A stretch of DNA of 34,067 nucleotides from Acidimicrobiales bacterium (GTDB taxonomy: Bacteria > Actinomycetota > Acidimicrobiia > Acidimicrobiales > SZUA-35), in NCBI GenBank assembly GCA_020630195.1, contig JAHDBV010000013.1, positions 1 through 34,067 of the forward strand, read 5' to 3'. Made by a program: the position numbers and the translations under genes. Positions within the stretch are counted from its first letter, which is position 1, and the number at the start of each line of letters is the position of its first letter. A model generated the notes under the pieces. That model ran no database searches. It had not been told where the DNA came from and was given only the letters and a program-made list of their open reading frames with translations. This document shows, piece after piece, positions 32,601 to 34,067 of the stretch.

Positions 32601-34067
32601 GATCTCGCCAACGACGACCAGTGGTGGAACCGGATGGCGACGAACGCCGTCGCCGAGACGCACGCCACCGCGGCGGTCGCCTACCCCATCGTCGTGCCGA
32701 CGAAGGACTGCTACGGCCTCAACGGCACGCAGAAGCCCGACGTCACGCCGGTGGGCACCCCGAACGTGGAGTGCACCGTGTCGTTGACCAACACCTCTCC
32801 GGTGCCGGCCTACGACATCACCTTCACCGACACGCCCGACACCGAGTGCAACCGTCGCCTCCGCCACATCGACGGCTGGTGGCACTCGAACTCGTGGGGC
32901 TCCTACGCCTGCGACATCGGTGGCCAGACGGTCAACCACCCCAACCTCGCCACCCCGGCCAACACGTTCCCGGCCACGTGGGAGAACATCGAACTCGATG
33001 CGAACGAAGTCGCGACGTTCACCTACTCACTCCGCGTCGACGGGTGGACCGAGTGGACGTCGTGGGACTTCGACAACGCCTACGAGAGCGGCGGCGGCTG
33101 GAGCAACGAGGTCGTCGTCTCCCCCTGGGCCGATGCGCCCGGCGGCACCACCATCGGTGCCGAGCAGACGATCTCGGAGACCGTCGGTTTCGTGAACCCG
33201 CGGGTCAACATCTTCAAGTTCCCGTTCGTCAACCCGATCATCGACACCCGCCCGTATCTGTCGGAGTACAACATGCGGTCCGGTGACGGCGCCGCCGGCA
33301 ACCTCGACCTGCACCTCCCCTGGGACTACGCCTACCGAGGCTGGGGCGCCGACTGGGACGACCCGTACGCCGACGAGTGGATGAGCTTCCAGAACACCAC
33401 CGACCGGCTCGAGCCGCCGCGCAACGCCCGTGGATTCGCCTTCCAGTGGCCGGCCTACCTGCGCACGCTCTACCGGTTCGCGTTCCCGAGCTGGAGCCAC
33501 AACACCTGGCTCAACTTCAACAACACGTCCGGCGCCGGTCGTGTCTACGACCCGCAGAACGTCGCCGCCAACTGGTCACCCGAGTACCACGTGACCCCGG
33601 GTCAGACCTACAGCTGGATCATCGACGTCTTCTCCGAGCAGCCCGACCGCATCGAGCAGCTCACCATCACCGACACCCTGCCGTACGGCTGGACCTTCGT
33701 GCCCGGGTCGGCCCGGATGGTCGACGCCGAGTGGTACCTCAGCCGCAGTGACGGTCCGAACTCGGCCGACGACGCCGGCTTCGACCCGTCGTACACCGAG
33801 ATCGCCCTGCGTGATCCGGTGATCACCGCCGGCTCGGCGACCGATTGCAACGCATCGCAGTACCACCACAACGGTCCGGAGTTGACCTGGCAGTTCCTGC
33901 GGGACGTGCCCGGCCAGGACGAGTTCTGGCAGTACCGCTACATCGACGGACGCGACTGGGAACGCCAGGACGCCCAGGATCCGCTGGGCGACCGGTACTA
34001 CGAGCCGAACACGTTCGACAAGATCAACGACCACGTCATCATCTTCGACACGATGCCCGATCCGTCG
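26682..34067 (+). CDS. Giant secreted DUF11/isopeptide-type repeat protein, 3' end beyond window
   Basis: An open frame of 2462 codons without a stop to the window edge. The N-terminus is a clear Sec signal peptide: positive MRTSVLAPTTGLGKWIRS, a Leu/Val/Ala core, and cleavage after AALA near residue 38. After a roughly 200-residue N-terminal domain come at least nine beta-sandwich domains of DUF11 type. Each opens with a strand ending in Lys (K254, K408, K572, K715, K851, K1008, K1220, K1744, K2179), has a TDTLP/SDVLPDG-like turn, and closes with an Asn-containing strand (VNNAA, LSNKV, HLNEV, KLNTV, IRNEV, WSNEV). This Lys/Asn layout is that of domains with internal isopeptide bonds, which is inference. 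DIDGDGRID (1440-1448) looks like a calcium loop. Likely a cell-surface stalk or adhesin. The anchoring signal is outside the window. GAGGTG precedes the ATG. Confidence 0.88.
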   Translation, partial: MRTSVLAPTTGLGKWIRSLVALVLLAATVTTTAPAALADDNPATADMTLECGVSGSITPNTLTQSGVTAGVPGEWVRFEQFVTFDQGEIFQDILARPDGTTYAASRLEMTALDDGLTLDPDSVELRIAPGTSVDAYADGVVEPLTAGTEPDPDDFVLVTTSAGAETVFEVLFPGDVADQTATQTGAGEPSYTVPADGEIFVLTFLAQIPTSGVWGEVHEGAECFASVSTGPSNRDTDRVIAAVAVIQPELELLKTTSEDNAYQAGATVEYQITASVPTLDAATQTLTVAPARDIVVTDTLPTTLEPLDADGVVVADGGTTAGGGVWELATRTVTYDAGDVLPGGAPWTVTEQMQIVPGTPATTPIVNNAAALITYLPGDGGGDDTIIDPADTDDALVTVASPSPSIGKEADVERYGTDLPITYTVTVDLPGGTSYENLTISDVLPDGMTFLAYGSATCLPAGASCPDPIDELAPTAFPGGGTVIGWYPNSLPTSVDARQFVFTYTAEIDPEYADGASVEFFDEFANDAKVSWNTVDRLGDVPPSTAGLPTFDGEVDTSDTVIYDRPILEIDKSALTSDGDAVDTTTVPWDYQPGDTVTYTAVITNVGSRAATDLAIADVNVAVGIDVDSVRIDGAACGDCVVDGPTGTLSFSHAGPIAPEGSITVTYDAEPTDTGTLSNKVSVPSYEDDLGTTYTENPSDSVYITIPDPVLTIDKATPAGAPNAYGTTVGTEVFFTYTISNPGPATAYNVVATDLPPVGTCNFTGSLTPKAGITEIADGQWQLDDPLDPGESFTFDAAIEICADIEATDHLNEVRLTWEDTGDGLDSEGNPYEAMSDEPFLLEEPQYEVQKFPEVDGGATINFSTDPANPNSGAWTVWVTNTSEVPTGGLVLTDPMPETFEYLPGEASIVWVGQPADTFIDRSAASGTTELAGYTELVEIEIGQLQPGGTARITIPFSHNGVSPADGVFTKLNTVQVRNDNIDFDAELHEAYGEYTIVPVEKGPSVEKTSSETSTYTGDESTEAAPGATRYFHIDVTLPGDPINPANPLTAHDLLIVDALPDGLKLPAAEPAYGDEGGSQPAGWDVTCVSGACTSGLAADQPEFDGAYLGSSADGDDTQILWWFGDYTNTDDSVYRITFPVEVETEFASGVEVIDGVNDPLVNSARPLFNRDVDAGSGASGDAFPGLPVTAPDPAVDFDRAYPKDRAEIDIVTPRLDIEKQGEHDGRPVFEIEVGDLIEYTITITNRGSGDAHDITVSDDLGVDLGINRMDVDQGSLAVDLDGADITSLCAFSGTTPLTLDCDIVGPVPGDPDGFTGPLSGGVITITYNATPLPSADLISPVSANNWDSDLIRNEVVTPSYFEVPAAGRPVDANEYSSGQAVVRTFVYTPAPEIEAGCWGDTHDVPVGEIGQFFVILGNGDGNYTTDYGNYVYSPPPSTDIDGDGRIDVGVGYNPELHVVLPDIYTFVSATATGPGPMGSGDATYTTYGAFPDPDQIIDNGDGTQTLIWDPGTIADIPPSPNNYTQYNFKPEYRVLLDVTRDAIGPSWAEGKLWFQDAAGETERGTNSGEDFEYYEEDRNGCPGPAPDHWSEKRPDIVDNVRILPDEVKEFTITLRQNRDAPTTGNRFVDTLPHGLDFVGDPTAGDPDYTEATISPVPDGWTSLEDYFVSATTGPDGETEIIWEGLPDIPKGTYVVTIPVRGQNPPPFPNDWVTNVFDWQTDQGDRDDAGNMYSIPFGNPTIEKRVDKAADLFGEFFTYTVEVTIPAAFEGNDVTVRDYINWRDSRSQAGLDVWGNNEAWPEGDNAVSRWADRHPVEFVSYNGASCLTGCTGVDAISGIDDRINPVGLAPLPFVDYDAGNPSATVTDPRGSSISYHSNQNNAIGWYLGDIEQDPQGQDRVIQMTYTVKFPEILDMREVYATRAASRITTFPGGALDPQFDEEPWLSRLSEYHQPNIIILDHHGASQDTWFDTADLANDDQWWNRMATNAVAETHATAAVAYPIVVPTKDCYGLNGTQKPDVTPVGTPNVECTVSLTNTSPVPAYDITFTDTPDTECNRRLRHIDGWWHSNSWGSYACDIGGQTVNHPNLATPANTFPATWENIELDANEVATFTYSLRVDGWTEWTSWDFDNAYESGGGWSNEVVVSPWADAPGGTTIGAEQTISETVGFVNPRVNIFKFPFVNPIIDTRPYLSEYNMRSGDGAAGNLDLHLPWDYAYRGWGADWDDPYADEWMSFQNTTDRLEPPRNARGFAFQWPAYLRTLYRFAFPSWSHNTWLNFNNTSGAGRVYDPQNVAANWSPEYHVTPGQTYSWIIDVFSEQPDRIEQLTITDTLPYGWTFVPGSARMVDAEWYLSRSDGPNSADDAGFDPSYTEIALRDPVITAGSATDCNASQYHHNGPELTWQFLRDVPGQDEFWQYRYIDGRDWERQDAQDPLGDRYYEPNTFDKINDHVIIFDTMPDPS

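Noticed and set aside
1..34067. Search for insertion sequences, prophage genes, integrases or defence systems
   Set aside because: No transposase, integrase, restriction or toxin-antitoxin motifs were seen. The tRNA pair shows no flanking integrase or repeated tRNA 3' end, so an integration site is not supported.

Overview
The window looks like a piece of a high-GC actinobacterial chromosome. The class Acidimicrobiia (Ilumatobacter-like relatives) is my best guess. The reasons are the very high GC content, strong third-position GC bias, a MhuD-type haem oxygenase, a TTGTCCAC-type DnaA-box motif, start codons placed directly behind -10 boxes (leaderless mRNAs), and an actinobacterial-type gene mix. 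The lineage is inference. Family assignments rest on motifs read by eye.

Layout. (a) 1-4568, minus strand: a tightly packed five-gene operon for corrinoid-dependent methyl transfer. In transcription order it encodes a corrinoid protein, a DUF1638 protein, a small 'virulence factor' (PF13769-like) protein, a pterin-binding methyltransferase and an iron-sulfur/ASKHA corrinoid activator that runs off the left edge. A divergent IclR regulator (4745-5491) shares a palindromic promoter region with it. The substrate-specific methyltransferase is not in view. (b) 5492-6065: a structured non-coding stretch with three helically phased DnaA-box-like repeats, an inverted repeat and a strong hairpin. (c) 6066-11453: a MhuD-like haem-degrading monooxygenase, a NatA/NatB-type ABC exporter, a divergent NarL-type two-component pair that probably controls it, and a SCO6745-like protein. 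(d) 11466-11760: tRNA-Cys(GCA) and tRNA-Val(GAC), each with its own promoter, then a double-hairpin terminator. (e) 11784-19727: a phytanoyl-CoA dioxygenase-family enzyme, two tandem paralogous membrane HD-GYP proteins with mucin-like Thr-rich linkers and a shared C-terminal outside domain, and a divergent Pat-like GNAT/acyl-CoA-synthetase fusion whose ATG overlaps the second HD-GYP ATG. (f) 19749-24578: a membrane protein of unknown function, citrate synthase, a shortened acyl-CoA carboxyltransferase and a LysR regulator, all on the minus strand. (g) 24579-25053: an intergenic region with a good sigma-70-type promoter, 17-bp spacer, about 65 nt of transcript and a strong terminator hairpin, which is a candidate small RNA. 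(h) 25054-26445: a HAD-phosphatase/PlsC acyltransferase fusion. (i) 26682 to the right edge: a very large secreted protein made of DUF11/isopeptide-type beta domains, at least 2462 codons, with no stop in view.

How the genes work together. The left operon should take a methyl group from an unseen methylated substrate, hold it on a corrinoid protein and pass it to tetrahydrofolate, with the ASKHA protein rescuing oxidised corrinoid and the IclR protein sensing the substrate. DUF1638 and the PF13769-like protein are the undescribed parts of this system. The tandem HD-GYP proteins look like an envelope-to-c-di-GMP signalling pair. The NatAB exporter and the NarL-type pair look like a stress-sensing export module. 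The remaining genes are mostly housekeeping or single metabolic genes.
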